A stretch of DNA of 64,000 nucleotides. Source: Ahrensia kielensis DSM 5890 (GTDB lineage: Bacteria; Pseudomonadota; Alphaproteobacteria; Rhizobiales; Rhizobiaceae). Every line of letters begins with the position of its first letter. Position 1 is the stretch's first letter. Location: the NCBI RefSeq assembly GCF_000374465.1, contig NZ_KB894528.1, positions 237,127-301,126 of the forward strand, in the 5' to 3' direction. Below, in pieces: positions 29,234 through 38,895 of the stretch. Below the pieces are notes generated by a model, which was not told the DNA's origin, did not search any database, and saw only the letters and a program-made list of their open reading frames with translations. The position numbers and the translations under genes are program-made.

Positions 29234-31126
29234 TTGGCAGATAAAACGGTAACGACCGATAATAGCGGCACGTTCAAAACGATAGCGAATCTGTGGCCAT
29301 ATATGTGGCCAACGGATCGTCCCGATCTCAAACGACGTGTTCTATGGGCTGCGTTTTATTTGGTCATTTCTAAACTCATTTTGATGCTGGTTCCCTACAG
29401 CTTCAAATGGGCAACCGATGCGCTCAACGGTGAGTTGGATTTCCCTGTCGATAGTTGGGTTCCAGCCATTTTGCTTGGCCCCATTATGTTGGTGATCGCT
29501 TATAATGTTTTCCGTGTCGTCAATGTGGGCTTTCAGCAATTGCGTGATGCGCTTTTTGCATCCGTTGGCCAATATGCGGTGCGCCAGCTTGCCCATAAAA
29601 CATTTAAGCACATGCACCGCCTTTCGCTTCGTTTTCATCTTGAGCGGCGCACCGGCGGGTTGTCGCGCATTATTGAGCGCGGAACAAAGGGCATTGAAGC
29701 AATTGTTCGCTTCACGATTCTCAATACGTTGCCGACAATATTAGAATTTGCACTTGTCGCGGCGATCTTCGGTTTCAGCTATGGCTGGGAATATGTTGCC
29801 GTAACGGCCTTTACTGTTTTTGGCTATTCATGGTTCACAATCATCGCATCGGATTGGCGTATTCAAATCCGGCGCGACATGAATGACTCCGACACGGATG
29901 CCAATTCCAAGGCCATCGATTCTCTGCTAAATTTTGAAACTGTCAAATATTTTGGCAATGAAGAAATGGAAGCTGAACGCTTCGACAAATCTATGGCCAG
30001 CTATGAGCGTTCTGCAACACGTGTTTGGACATCGCTCGGCTGGTTAAACTTCGGGCAGGGCGTCATTTTTGGTATCGGCATGCTCGTCATGATGTGGATG
30101 TCAGCCAGCGCTGTCATTGCAGGCGAGCGCACAATTGGTGACTTTGTATTTATCAACGCAATGTTGATGCAGCTCTCCATTCCGCTCAATTTCATCGGCT
30201 TTATTTACCGCGAAATTAGGCAAGGTCTGACTGATATTGAACAGATGTTCGATCTGCTCGATGTTTCTGCTGAAGTAGAAGATGCACCGGATGCCGAGCC
30301 TTTAGTCATTAAAGACGGTACGATAAAATTTGAAGATGTTCATTTTGCTTATGATGCAAACCGTCCCATATTAAAGGGTATTTCATTCGAAGTGCCTGCG
30401 GGAAAATCCGTTGCGATTGTTGGTCCTTCTGGGGCGGGTAAATCAACTCTATCAAGATTGCTGTTTCGATTTTATGATGTTCAAAGCGGCGCTATCACCA
30501 TTGATGGGCGCGACATTCGCAATGTAACGCAAAAATCCCTGCGCGCAGCCATTGGCATGGTGCCGCAAGATACGGTGCTATTCAACGATACGCTGGCCTA
30601 CAATATTCGTTATGGCCGCCCTGATGCGAGCCAAGAAGAGGTTCTTAAAGCAGCTGAACTCGCCCAGATCGGCAATTTCATTCGCACCGTGCCAGAAGGC
30701 TTTGATGCAATGGTGGGTGAACGTGGTTTGAAGCTTTCGGGCGGTGAAAAGCAGCGTGTAGCGATTGCGCGAACAATTCTAAAAGCGCCGCCAGTGCTTA
30801 TTTTGGATGAAGCAACGTCTGCGCTTGATACGGCAACCGAACAGGAAATTCAGGATTCACTGGATGAAGTTTCAAAAGGTCGCACCACGTTGGTTATTGC
30901 GCACCGGTTGTCCACAGTCATCAAATGTGATGAAATCATCGTTCTACGCGATGGTTTGATCGCAGAGCGGGGCCGTCATGCCGAGTTGATGACGCTTAAA
31001 GACGGTCTTTATGCTAAAATGTGGGAGCGCCAGATGGAAGCGACCGAAGCAGAACAACGCTTGCGTAAAGCGCAGGAGACCGATGAACTCGGTGTTGTGT
31101 TACGCAAAAAAACAAGCGATAGCTGA
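29234..31126 (+). CDS. ABC transporter, Atm1/HMT1-type fused permease-ATPase
   Basis: Half-transporter of 630 residues with an N-terminal six-helix domain (about 30-320) and a C-terminal ATPase. Walker A GPSGAGKST, the Q-loop region MVPQDTVLF, the signature LSGGEKQRVAIAR and Walker B LILDEATSALD are intact. The membrane part carries NFETVKYFGNE and DFVFINAMLMQLSIPLNFIG, typical of Atm1-like exporters of glutathione-linked metal or sulphur compounds. The start is TTG at 29234, with AAAGG ten bases upstream. Substrate is inferred from the family. Confidence 0.9.
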   Translation: MADKTVTTDNSGTFKTIANLWPYMWPTDRPDLKRRVLWAAFYLVISKLILMLVPYSFKWATDALNGELDFPVDSWVPAILLGPIMLVIAYNVFRVVNVGFQQLRDALFASVGQYAVRQLAHKTFKHMHRLSLRFHLERRTGGLSRIIERGTKGIEAIVRFTILNTLPTILEFALVAAIFGFSYGWEYVAVTAFTVFGYSWFTIIASDWRIQIRRDMNDSDTDANSKAIDSLLNFETVKYFGNEEMEAERFDKSMASYERSATRVWTSLGWLNFGQGVIFGIGMLVMMWMSASAVIAGERTIGDFVFINAMLMQLSIPLNFIGFIYREIRQGLTDIEQMFDLLDVSAEVEDAPDAEPLVIKDGTIKFEDVHFAYDANRPILKGISFEVPAGKSVAIVGPSGAGKSTLSRLLFRFYDVQSGAITIDGRDIRNVTQKSLRAAIGMVPQDTVLFNDTLAYNIRYGRPDASQEEVLKAAELAQIGNFIRTVPEGFDAMVGERGLKLSGGEKQRVAIARTILKAPPVLILDEATSALDTATEQEIQDSLDEVSKGRTTLVIAHRLSTVIKCDEIIVLRDGLIAERGRHAELMTLKDGLYAKMWERQMEATEAEQRLRKAQETDELGVVLRKKTSDS

Positions 31127-31139
31127 GCCATATTCGAAA

Positions 31140-31161
31140 ACAGACGCTGCACGGCGTCTGT
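31140..31161 (+). other. Intercistronic hairpin before psd
   Basis: ACAGACGC (31140-31147) pairs with GCGTCTGT (31154-31161) over six bases. No T run follows, so it is not a clear terminator. It may slow RNA decay or weaken read-through from the ABC gene. Confidence 0.5.
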
Positions 31162-31199
31162 ATTACATGAAATAAACGAAACCGTTAGAGCGTTATAAA

Positions 31200-31898
31200 A
31201 TGAGTCTGGTAGACAGTATTCAAAAAGTCTTTGTCCCAATTCACAAAGAAGGCTGGCCGTTTATTGGCATATTTGCCTTGATGACGATTGTGCTGGGCAT
31301 GATCTGGGAGCCGTTGTTTTTTGTCGGTCTCGTGCTGACCGCTTGGTGCACCTATTTCTTTAGAGACCCAGAGCGCACCACGCCGCTCGATGATGATATT
31401 GTTGTCAGCCCAGCGGACGGTGTTGTCTCGGCGATTGGTCCGGTTGTGCCGCCAGAAGAACTAGGATTAGGCGACGACGAGTGGACCCGTATTTCTGTTT
31501 TCATGAATGTCTTTTCTGTCCATGTTAATCGTGCGCCAGTGCGCGGAGAGATTTCCAAAATTGCTTATAAACCCGGCAAGTTTCTTAATGCTGATCTTGA
31601 TAAGGCGAGCCGCGAAAATGAGCGCAATGGTTTGGTGATTGAAAGCCCGCACGGCCAGATAGCGACAGTTCAGGTTGCTGGATTGATTGCACGGCGCATT
31701 TTATGTTTTGCCAATGAAGGTGAGCAGATCGCTGCCGGCGAACGTTTCGGTATCATTCGATTTGGATCAAGACTTGATATTTATTTGCCGAAATCCGCTG
31801 TGCCTCAGGTTGCAGTTGGCCAAAATGCGATTGCCGGCGAAACGGTTCTGGCTGGTTTTGGCAGTGAGTATAAACTGCGCGTAACGCGCAAAGGTTGA
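31200..31898 (+). CDS. psd: Phosphatidylserine decarboxylase proenzyme
   Basis: Membrane enzyme that makes phosphatidylethanolamine from phosphatidylserine. The 232-residue protein has an N-terminal membrane segment (about 20-50), [20 protein letters not shown] and [11 protein letters not shown]. Maturation would cleave before Ser222 in the C-terminal AGFGSEYK, making an 11-residue pyruvoyl chain. The size matches the short rhizobial form. pssA follows after six bases and supplies the substrate. Confidence 0.95.
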   Translation: MSLVDSIQKVFVPIHKEGWPFIGIFALMTIVLGMIWEPLFFVGLVLTAWCTYFFRDPERTTPLDDDIVVSPADGVVSAIGPVVPPEELGLGDDEWTRISVFMNVFSVHVNRAPVRGEISKIAYKPGKFLNADLDKASRENERNGLVIESPHGQIATVQVAGLIARRILCFANEGEQIAAGERFGIIRFGSRLDIYLPKSAVPQVAVGQNAIAGETVLAGFGSEYKLRVTRKG

Positions 31899-31904
31899 TG
31901 ATAG

Positions 31905-32750
31905 ATGTCGATGGATGATGCCTTTCCGCCGTTTGAGCCGGATGGTCCAGATAAGTACAAAGACAATCAACACAAGCGCTTGCGTGAAATCCCGCTGCGT
32001 TATTTAGTGCCGAATATTGTAACCGTGCTTGCTATATGTGCAGGCCTATCGGCAGTTCGCATGGCGTTTGAACAGCGTTTTGAAGCCGCTATCGGGCTTA
32101 TGCTCGTGGCCGCTTTGCTCGACGGATTAGATGGCCGTATAGCGCGTCTTTTAAAAGCATCGTCAAAGTTTGGCGCTGAAATGGATTCGCTTGCCGATGT
32201 GGTCAATTTTGGCTGCGTTCCTGCATTGATTCTCTATATTTATGTGCTTGATGAAACCAAACAATTTGGCTGGATTGCCGCGCTGATCTATGTGATCGCG
32301 GCCGCATTACGCCTTGCACGGTTTAATATAACACTCGGCGATCATGCGCGCCCTAAATGGCAAAAGGCTTACTTTACTGGCATACCTGCGCCCGCCGCCG
32401 CTTTATTGGTTCTGCTGCCTGTTTATATTGGGTTTCTTGGGCTTCCAGCGGATTGGATCACAGCCTCATTCGTTTCCGTTTACACCATCGTAATTGGTTT
32501 TCTGATGGTCTCAAACCTACCGGTTTGGAGTGCGAAAACGGTCGGCGGTATCGCACGATCCGCCGTTATGCCGATGATGTTGATTGTGGTTTTATATGTT
32601 GCCGCATTGGCAAACTTCACTTGGACAACGCTTACGCTATCGGCATGTGCCTATTTGGCATTCTTGCCGTACTCGGTGCATATGTATCGCAAAGATGGGC
32701 GAAAGCATGCCGCAGAGCACGCAGATCAAATCGAGAAAACTGACCGCTAA
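31905..32750 (+). CDS. pssA: CDP-diacylglycerol-serine O-phosphatidyltransferase
   Basis: Makes phosphatidylserine from CDP-diacylglycerol and serine. The CDP-alcohol phosphotransferase motif DGLDGRIARLLKASSKFGAE plus MDSLAD is complete, with the metal-binding aspartates. About eight membrane segments follow in 281 residues, after a polar N-terminus of some 30 residues. It is the second gene of the psd-pssA pair and is convergent with the SDR gene. Confidence 0.95.
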   Translation: MSMDDAFPPFEPDGPDKYKDNQHKRLREIPLRYLVPNIVTVLAICAGLSAVRMAFEQRFEAAIGLMLVAALLDGLDGRIARLLKASSKFGAEMDSLADVVNFGCVPALILYIYVLDETKQFGWIAALIYVIAAALRLARFNITLGDHARPKWQKAYFTGIPAPAAALLVLLPVYIGFLGLPADWITASFVSVYTIVIGFLMVSNLPVWSAKTVGGIARSAVMPMMLIVVLYVAALANFTWTTLTLSACAYLAFLPYSVHMYRKDGRKHAAEHADQIEKTDR

Positions 32751-32816
32751 AGCTGAAGCGCTGCATATCGAGCGATGTACAGCGTTAAGGCAACTCAAAA
32801 AGAATACGGTAAGTGT

Positions 32817-33566
32817 CTAAGACGGCAGATTATAGTTCAGCCAGCTTTGTGTGGGAACGTCCCAGAGCATGCCAGTTTGAGTAAGCTCTGGTGACGCCAA
32901 ACCAATAATTTTAGACGCAGTTTCCTGCGCTGTCGGCAAATCTTCGGCTTTTTCACCGGGCATTGCTTGTGCACGCATATGGGTGCGCGTCGCACCCGGA
33001 TTTACATTGTTGATGCGCAACGGTGTTTTTTCAGCTTCAGCTGCCCATGTGCGCCCCAAAACTTCTACAGCGGCTTTAGAGGCCGCATATGGTCCCCAAT
33101 AAGCGCGTGCAGAATGTGCAACGCTTGACGACAGCAAGATTGCACGTCCAGCGTCAGACAGGCGCAATAGAGGGTCCGTGGTGCGAATTAGACGCCATAC
33201 ACTATTGAGGTTGACCGTCATCAATTCGTCAAATGTTTTGGCCTTAACGTGGCCAACAGGAGAAATCGTGCCAAGCACACCCGCATTGGCAACGAGAATA
33301 TCTAGTTTGCCCCAGCGCTCTGCAATCACACCGCCCAAACGGTCAATACCTTCAAGGTCTTTCAGGTCGAGTGGCACCAAAGTGCACTTGCCGCCTTTTT
33401 CCTTGATGCTGTCATCAAGTTCTTCAAGCCCGCCAACTGTGCGTGCAACGGCAATAACTTCTGCGCCAGCTTCAGCCAGTTGAAGAGAAAGCTGGTAACC
33501 AATACCGCGCGACGCGCCTGTAACTAAGGCCAAACGGCCCGATAAATCAGGTTTGACAAGACTCAT
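32817..33566 (-). CDS. SDR family oxidoreductase
   Basis: NAD(P)-dependent short-chain dehydrogenase of 249 residues. The cofactor motif TGASRGIG near residue 17, NAGVLG near 93 and the catalytic Ser and YAASK near 145-165 are present. The substrate is unknown. In Hyphomicrobiales a gene of this type often follows purF, as here (11-base gap), so it is probably the last gene of the cvpA-purF operon. Confidence 0.9.
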   Translation of the reverse strand: MSLVKPDLSGRLALVTGASRGIGYQLSLQLAEAGAEVIAVARTVGGLEELDDSIKEKGGKCTLVPLDLKDLEGIDRLGGVIAERWGKLDILVANAGVLGTISPVGHVKAKTFDELMTVNLNSVWRLIRTTDPLLRLSDAGRAILLSSSVAHSARAYWGPYAASKAAVEVLGRTWAAEAEKTPLRINNVNPGATRTHMRAQAMPGEKAEDLPTAQETASKIIGLASPELTQTGMLWDVPTQSWLNYNLPS

Positions 33567-33577
33567 GAAAGCACCGA

Positions 33578-35044
33578 TTAATTATTATTTGCTAGCAGCG
33601 ATAATTTACGCACATTGTCTGGACCATCGTGGTCGAGCAAGCGGGTAGGGTACTGGTTCGTAAAGCAAGCATCACAGAATTGCGGCACGTCCGCATTGCG
33701 ATTTGCTTCGCCAACGGCGCGGTAAAGCCCGTCAATGGATAAGAACGCAAGCGAATCGACGCGAATGAATTCGGCCATTTCCTCAATGCTCATCCGCGAT
33801 GCAAGAAGCTTGGATTTCTCCGGTGTATCGACACCGTAAAAACATGGAGACATGGTTGGCGGAGAAGCAATACGCATATGCACTTCACGCGCACCGGCTT
33901 CGCGAACCATCTGTACGATCTTTTTAGATGTTGTGCCGCGAACAATACTATCATCAACCAGCACGACACTTTTGCCCTCTAGGACAAACGGGTTTGCATT
34001 GTGCTTAAGCTTCACGCCCATATGACGAATGGCATCGGTTGGCTGAATAAATGTGCGGCCAACATAATGGTTGCGGATAATGCCAAGTTCGAACGGTATA
34101 TTAGCGCCTTGCGCAAAGCCAATCGCCGCAGGTACGCCGCTATCGGGTACAGGGACTACGATATCAGCATTACAAGGCTCTTCAATGGCAAGTTCAACAC
34201 CGATTTGCTTGCGTACATCATACACATTGCGGCCTTCGATATTGCTGTCAGGGCGCGCAAAATAAACATATTCAAAGATACAAAAGCGTGGCTTGACTTC
34301 CTCTTCAACTTTGAAGGGGAAATAGCTCTCAATGCCTTTATCTGTGATGCAGACCAATTCACCAGGTTTTACATCACGTACAAACCGTGCACCCATAATA
34401 TCAAGCGCGCATGTTTCGGAAGCCAATATCCATGAACCGTCTAAATCGCCAAGAACAAGCGGGCGAATACCGAGTGGATCACGGCAACCAATAAGCTTCT
34501 TGGCTGTCAACGCAACCAGCGAAAATGCGCCTTCAAGCTGCACAATAGCTTCTTGGAATTTGGAAAGAATATCTTGTTTCTGGCTCATCGCGACAAGATG
34601 CAGAATGGTCTCTGTATCTGACGTTGAAGAGAAAATAGCGCCTTTGCGTTGCAATTCGCGTTGTACGGTTAGCGCGTTCGTAATGTTGCCATTATGAGCA
34701 ACAGCTAAGCCGCCGCCATCAAGTTCGGCAAAAAGCGGTTGAATATTGCGCAGCGATGAATCGCCCGTGGTGGCGTAGCGCGTGTGCCCGATTGATTTAT
34801 CACCCGGCAGGCGTTCAATCACAGAGGGCTTGGTGAAAGTATCACCAATGAGCCCGACATGGCGTTCAATGTGGAATTGGCCGTTGTCATGGGTAACAAT
34901 GCCAGCAGCTTCTTGGCCACGATGCTGAAGCGCATGCAGACCAAGGGTTGTAAACGATGCTGCGTCGGGGCGGCCATAAATGCCAAACACGCCGCATTCG
35001 TCGTGAAAATGATCGTCTGCTTCGTGGTCGGATTCATGTGTCAT
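33578..35044 (-). CDS. purF: Amidophosphoribosyltransferase
   Basis: First committed step of purine synthesis: transfers glutamine amide nitrogen to PRPP. The 488-residue protein has a 16-residue propeptide before Cys17 (HDECGVFGIYG), which becomes the N-terminal nucleophile. The PRPP site reads VVLVDDSIVRGTTSKKI. Cysteines in RFCIFEYVYF and FCDACF fit the Bacillus-type iron-sulphur enzyme. It starts five bases after the cvpA stop. Confidence 0.97.
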   Translation of the reverse strand: MTHESDHEADDHFHDECGVFGIYGRPDAASFTTLGLHALQHRGQEAAGIVTHDNGQFHIERHVGLIGDTFTKPSVIERLPGDKSIGHTRYATTGDSSLRNIQPLFAELDGGGLAVAHNGNITNALTVQRELQRKGAIFSSTSDTETILHLVAMSQKQDILSKFQEAIVQLEGAFSLVALTAKKLIGCRDPLGIRPLVLGDLDGSWILASETCALDIMGARFVRDVKPGELVCITDKGIESYFPFKVEEEVKPRFCIFEYVYFARPDSNIEGRNVYDVRKQIGVELAIEEPCNADIVVPVPDSGVPAAIGFAQGANIPFELGIIRNHYVGRTFIQPTDAIRHMGVKLKHNANPFVLEGKSVVLVDDSIVRGTTSKKIVQMVREAGAREVHMRIASPPTMSPCFYGVDTPEKSKLLASRMSIEEMAEFIRVDSLAFLSIDGLYRAVGEANRNADVPQFCDACFTNQYPTRLLDHDGPDNVRKLSLLANNN

Positions 35045-35049
35045 GATAG

Positions 35050-35574
35050 CTAAGTATCCGTATTTTGTGAATCATTTTCGCCAGAGATCATACTGTCTAT
35101 ATCTTCTGGCAGGAGGTTGATCATGCGGTTTGCAACCGTATCAAGGAATGGTTTGGATTTGGCATTATCAATCCAGCCAATTTGGGCGCCGCCGACAAAA
35201 AAGTCGATAAACCAAACTGCAACAGCTGCAACCACGATACCACGTGCTGCGCCAAATACAAAACCAAGTGTGCGGTCAAGTGGGCCAACGCGGCTATCAA
35301 TAATCATATCAGCAATGCGCATCGTGATCACGGTCACAATAATCAACGTGACAATAAAAATTAAGCCAGCTGCGACAAGCTGCGAAATCAACTCATTGCC
35401 AATGTAATTATCAACGGTTGGCGCAAGTTGCTTGTAGAAGAAAAACGCAGCAACAGCAGCCGCTGCCCAAGAGGCGATTGATAAAACTTCGCGAGAAAAT
35501 CCGCGTACCATTGCCAGTAAAGCTGAAAGAAGAACAAGGCCGATAAAAAGGCCGTCAAGGAGTGTTATTGGCAT
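35050..35574 (-). CDS. cvpA: CvpA family membrane protein
   Basis: Membrane protein of 174 residues with four predicted helices, beginning MPITLLDGLFIGLVLLSALL, plus a polar tail. Named after colicin V production in E. coli; its molecular activity is not established. The GFSREVLSIASW segment is characteristic. It is the first gene of the cvpA-purF-SDR operon, 99 bases after the radA stop. Confidence 0.92.
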   Translation of the reverse strand: MPITLLDGLFIGLVLLSALLAMVRGFSREVLSIASWAAAAVAAFFFYKQLAPTVDNYIGNELISQLVAAGLIFIVTLIIVTVITMRIADMIIDSRVGPLDRTLGFVFGAARGIVVAAVAVWFIDFFVGGAQIGWIDNAKSKPFLDTVANRMINLLPEDIDSMISGENDSQNTDT

Positions 35575-35673
35575 TGAATGCTATTCCCGTAAAAAGATCG
35601 GTTTCTTAATATTAAAGGCCCGACCAAATTATCCCTTAATTCCGAATGACCAAAACATGTCCCGTTTCGTCCA

Positions 35674-37080
35674 TTATTTTTCATCACTCTCATAGGATAG
35701 TGTTTTGCCGCCTGCAATCTTTACGACCAGATCTACAAGTTTTTCCGCTGCAAAAATGCTTTCATCGTTGCGTTTAGGTACATCCGAGCTTCCTTTTGGC
35801 AAAACTGCCGACTTGAAACCCAGTTTTTCGGCCTCTTTTATCCTTTGGCCCGCATGGGGCACCGGTCTAATCGAGCCCGAAAGGCTAATCTCGCCGAAAT
35901 AGACGCAGTCAGTCGGCAAAGCAAGTCCAGCAAGTGAAGAAATCAATGCACAGGCAACCGCAAGGTCGGCCGCAGGTTCAGAAATGCGATAGCCGCCAGC
36001 AACATTAAGGTAAACATCGTGCTGTCCAAGGTTCACCCCGCAATGTGCTTGCAGCACAGCAATGACCATTGAAAGACGCGCAGAATCCCAGCCAACAACA
36101 GCGCGGCGCGGTGTGCCGAGCGACGTTGGCGCAACCAATGCCTGTATTTCAACCAATAAAGGCCGCGTGCCTTCCATGCCGCCAAAGACCGCTGCGCCCG
36201 GTGCATTATCGGCCCGTTCGCCCAGAAATAACTCAGATGGATTGGCAACTTGGCGTAGGCCCGATTGCATCATTTCAAAAACACCGATTTCATCAGTCGG
36301 GCCGAAGCGATTCTTGAGCGCACGCAATATACGATATTGATGGCTGCCATCGCCTTCGAACTGGATGACGGCATCCACCATATGTTCAACAACGCGCGGT
36401 CCAGCAATATTGCCTTCTTTAGTGACATGGCCAACCATAACGACGGTTGCGCCTGTGGATTTTGCATAACGAATAAGCGCCTGCGCGGACTGGCGCACCT
36501 GTGTGACTGTGCCGGGAGCTGAGTCGGCGCTGTCTGTCCACATGGTTTGAATCGAATCGATAATCACCAGATCAGGACGCTTCTCCATATCGTTGAGCGT
36601 TGTTAAAATGTCTTCGACATTGGTTTCTGCTGCAAGCAGCACCTGTGTCTCATTGGCTTTGAGCCGTTTTGCACGCAAGCGAACCTGTGCAACGGCTTCC
36701 TCACCAGACACATAAACAATATTATGCCCTGCGCGGGATAAAGCAGCTGCGGCCTGCATGAGAAGTGTTGATTTGCCAATACCAGGCTCACCGCCGAGCA
36801 GAACGGCGGAGCCGCGAACAAAACCGCCACCGGTAACACGGTCAAGCTCAGCAACGCGGCTGATAATGCGTGGCGCTTCTTCGATTTCGCCATCCAGCGA
36901 GGCGAGGGGCACAACACGTCCCTTTTTAGGCGCGCGGCCGGGTCCACCACCAATGCCCGCTAAAGGATTGTCTTCAACGATTGTGTTCCATTCGCCGCAG
37001 CCTTCGCATTTACCTTGCCATTGCGTATGCGTGGTGGCGCAGTTCTGACAAATGAATGCGGTTTTAGATTTTTTAGCCAT
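35674..37080 (-). CDS. radA: DNA repair protein RadA
   Basis: RecA-like branch-migration ATPase used in recombination repair. The N-terminal C4 zinc finger (CQNCATTHTQWQGKCEGCGE) and Walker A (GEPGIGKSTLLMQ) come first. The RadA-specific KNRFG motif (ALKNRFGPTDEIG) and a Lon-like C-terminal domain follow. The 468-residue length is normal. It lies between dnaB and cvpA, where many relatives also have an alanine racemase gene; none is present here. Confidence 0.97.
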   Translation of the reverse strand: MAKKSKTAFICQNCATTHTQWQGKCEGCGEWNTIVEDNPLAGIGGGPGRAPKKGRVVPLASLDGEIEEAPRIISRVAELDRVTGGGFVRGSAVLLGGEPGIGKSTLLMQAAAALSRAGHNIVYVSGEEAVAQVRLRAKRLKANETQVLLAAETNVEDILTTLNDMEKRPDLVIIDSIQTMWTDSADSAPGTVTQVRQSAQALIRYAKSTGATVVMVGHVTKEGNIAGPRVVEHMVDAVIQFEGDGSHQYRILRALKNRFGPTDEIGVFEMMQSGLRQVANPSELFLGERADNAPGAAVFGGMEGTRPLLVEIQALVAPTSLGTPRRAVVGWDSARLSMVIAVLQAHCGVNLGQHDVYLNVAGGYRISEPAADLAVACALISSLAGLALPTDCVYFGEISLSGSIRPVPHAGQRIKEAEKLGFKSAVLPKGSSDVPKRNDESIFAAEKLVDLVVKIAGGKTLSYESDEK

Positions 37081-37182
37081 GCAGTTTCGCGCACCTATGT
37101 TCTTGGTACGTTCTTATTGCAGTTATCGCCATAATCGTCAATTTGCTAATGCCATATCAAACAATATGTTCGAAGCATTCGC

Positions 37183-38706
37183 CTATTCATATTGTTCTGG
37201 CACGTGATCGTCTTCAGCAAGATCGCCAAAGCGGGTAAACTGCGGCACGAAGGATAGACGCGCAGTGCCGGTCGGTCCGTGACGCTGCTTGGCGATGATA
37301 ACGTCCGCCGTGCCGGCCACTTTGTTCATCTTCTCTTCCCAAGCGATATATTCTTCGTTTTTAATATCATTTCGGAAATCTTCTGGCGAACGGCGCGGTT
37401 CCATGTTTTGGATATAATATTCTTCACGGAACACGAAGAGCACAACGTCCGCATCCTGCTCGATAGAACCCGATTCGCGAAGGTCGGAAAGCTGAGGGCG
37501 CTTGTCTTCGCGGCTTTCCACCTGACGAGAAAGCTGGGACAAAGCGATAATAGGCACGTTTAATTCTTTGCCCAGCGCTTTGAGGCCGGTCGTGATTTCG
37601 GTGATCTCCTGCACACGGTTTCCAGAATTTTTCGATGAACCTGACATCAACTGAATATAGTCCACGATCATAACATCGAGACCGCGTTGACGTTTAAGGC
37701 GGCGTGCACGCGCAGCAAGCTGGGCAATAGAAATACCACCCGTTTGGTCGATATAGAGCGGCATACGTTGAATTTGGTTCGACGTTGTAACCAACTGCTC
37801 AAATTCGGCTTCGGTGATTTCACCGCGGCGGATTTTTGAAGAGGACACTTCCGACACTTCAGACAAAATACGTGTCGCAAGCTGCTCGGCTGACATCTCA
37901 AGAGAGTAGAAGCCAACGACACCGCCATCAACGGCTTTCATGGATCCGTCGGCCTGTTGTTCGCCGCGATAAGCCGCCGCGATATTAGCCGCCACGTTGG
38001 TTGCAAGCGATGTTTTACCCATACCTGGACGTCCAGCAAGAACGATCAAGTCGGAACGTTGCAGACCGCCCATCTTGGCATCAAGTGTTTTCAATCCTGT
38101 TGAAATACCGGACAGTTTTCCTTCGCGCATATAGGCTTCATTTGCCATATCAATAGCGGTGCGAAGCGCGTCATTGAATGGCTGGAAGCCACCATCATAA
38201 CGGCCTGTTTCAGCCAGTTCGAACAGGCGGCGTTCAGCATCTTCAATTTGTTCGCCGGGCGGCATTTCAACCGGTGCATCAAAAGCAATATTCACCATAT
38301 CTTCGCCGATACCGATCAGCGCGCGGCGAATAGCAAGATCATAGATCGCACGGCCATAATCTTCGGCGTTGATAATCGTCACCGCTTCGGCGGCAAGACG
38401 CGCAAGATATTGCGCAACTGTAATGTCACCCACTTTTTCGTCGGCAGGCAAGAATGTTTTGATCGTCACCGGATTGGACGTTTTGCCCATACGGATTTGC
38501 TGGCCTGCAACTTCAAAAATTTGGCGGTGTAGCGGCTCGTAAAAATGCTCAGGCTTTAGAAAGTCAGAAACACGGTAGAATGCATCATTGTTGACCAAAA
38601 CAGCACCTAAAAGCGCCTGTTCAGCTTCAATGTTGCCGGGCGCTTCACGGTATAATGGCGATGAATCGTCATTTGCCGCGTTTTGTTTGCGCGCTGGGTC
38701 TGCCAT
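37183..38706 (-). CDS. dnaB: Replicative DNA helicase DnaB
   Basis: Hexameric helicase of the replication fork. The 507-residue protein has the N-terminal DnaB domain (IEAEQALLGAVL) and the RecA-like domain with Walker A GRPGMGKTSLA. Walker B lies in VMIVDYIQLMSG, with SQLSRQVESREDKRP and a C-terminal QRHGPTGTARL. No intein interrupts the P-loop. The start at 38706 gives the usual length. Confidence 0.97.
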   Translation of the reverse strand: MADPARKQNAANDDSSPLYREAPGNIEAEQALLGAVLVNNDAFYRVSDFLKPEHFYEPLHRQIFEVAGQQIRMGKTSNPVTIKTFLPADEKVGDITVAQYLARLAAEAVTIINAEDYGRAIYDLAIRRALIGIGEDMVNIAFDAPVEMPPGEQIEDAERRLFELAETGRYDGGFQPFNDALRTAIDMANEAYMREGKLSGISTGLKTLDAKMGGLQRSDLIVLAGRPGMGKTSLATNVAANIAAAYRGEQQADGSMKAVDGGVVGFYSLEMSAEQLATRILSEVSEVSSSKIRRGEITEAEFEQLVTTSNQIQRMPLYIDQTGGISIAQLAARARRLKRQRGLDVMIVDYIQLMSGSSKNSGNRVQEITEITTGLKALGKELNVPIIALSQLSRQVESREDKRPQLSDLRESGSIEQDADVVLFVFREEYYIQNMEPRRSPEDFRNDIKNEEYIAWEEKMNKVAGTADVIIAKQRHGPTGTARLSFVPQFTRFGDLAEDDHVPEQYE

Positions 38707-38842
38707 GATTCTCTCCTGATTGAGCTAAAGCTATAGCTGCTTTATTGAGGTCTTGGTTGTGAGTTTTTGGCTACATCACATTATTCACGCTATTCACAGG
38801 CAAAAAAGTTAATCGGCTTTTTTCGTTGACGTGAAAAGCGCA

Positions 38843-38877
38843 CAAAAAAGCCCGCTCTGCATAAACAAAGCGGGCTT
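38843..38877 (-). terminator. Rho-independent terminator after rplI
   Basis: AAGCCCGCT (38848-38856) pairs with AGCGGGCTT (38869-38877) over a 12-base loop, and on the minus strand is followed by a six-base T run. It lies 18 bases after the rplI stop. Confidence 0.85.
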
Positions 38878-38895
38878 GTTGTAAGGCTTTAAAGC

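Noticed and set aside
31140-31161. The hairpin before psd as a Rho-independent terminator.
   Set aside because: The stem is good but no T run follows on the plus strand, so it is listed only as an intercistronic hairpin.
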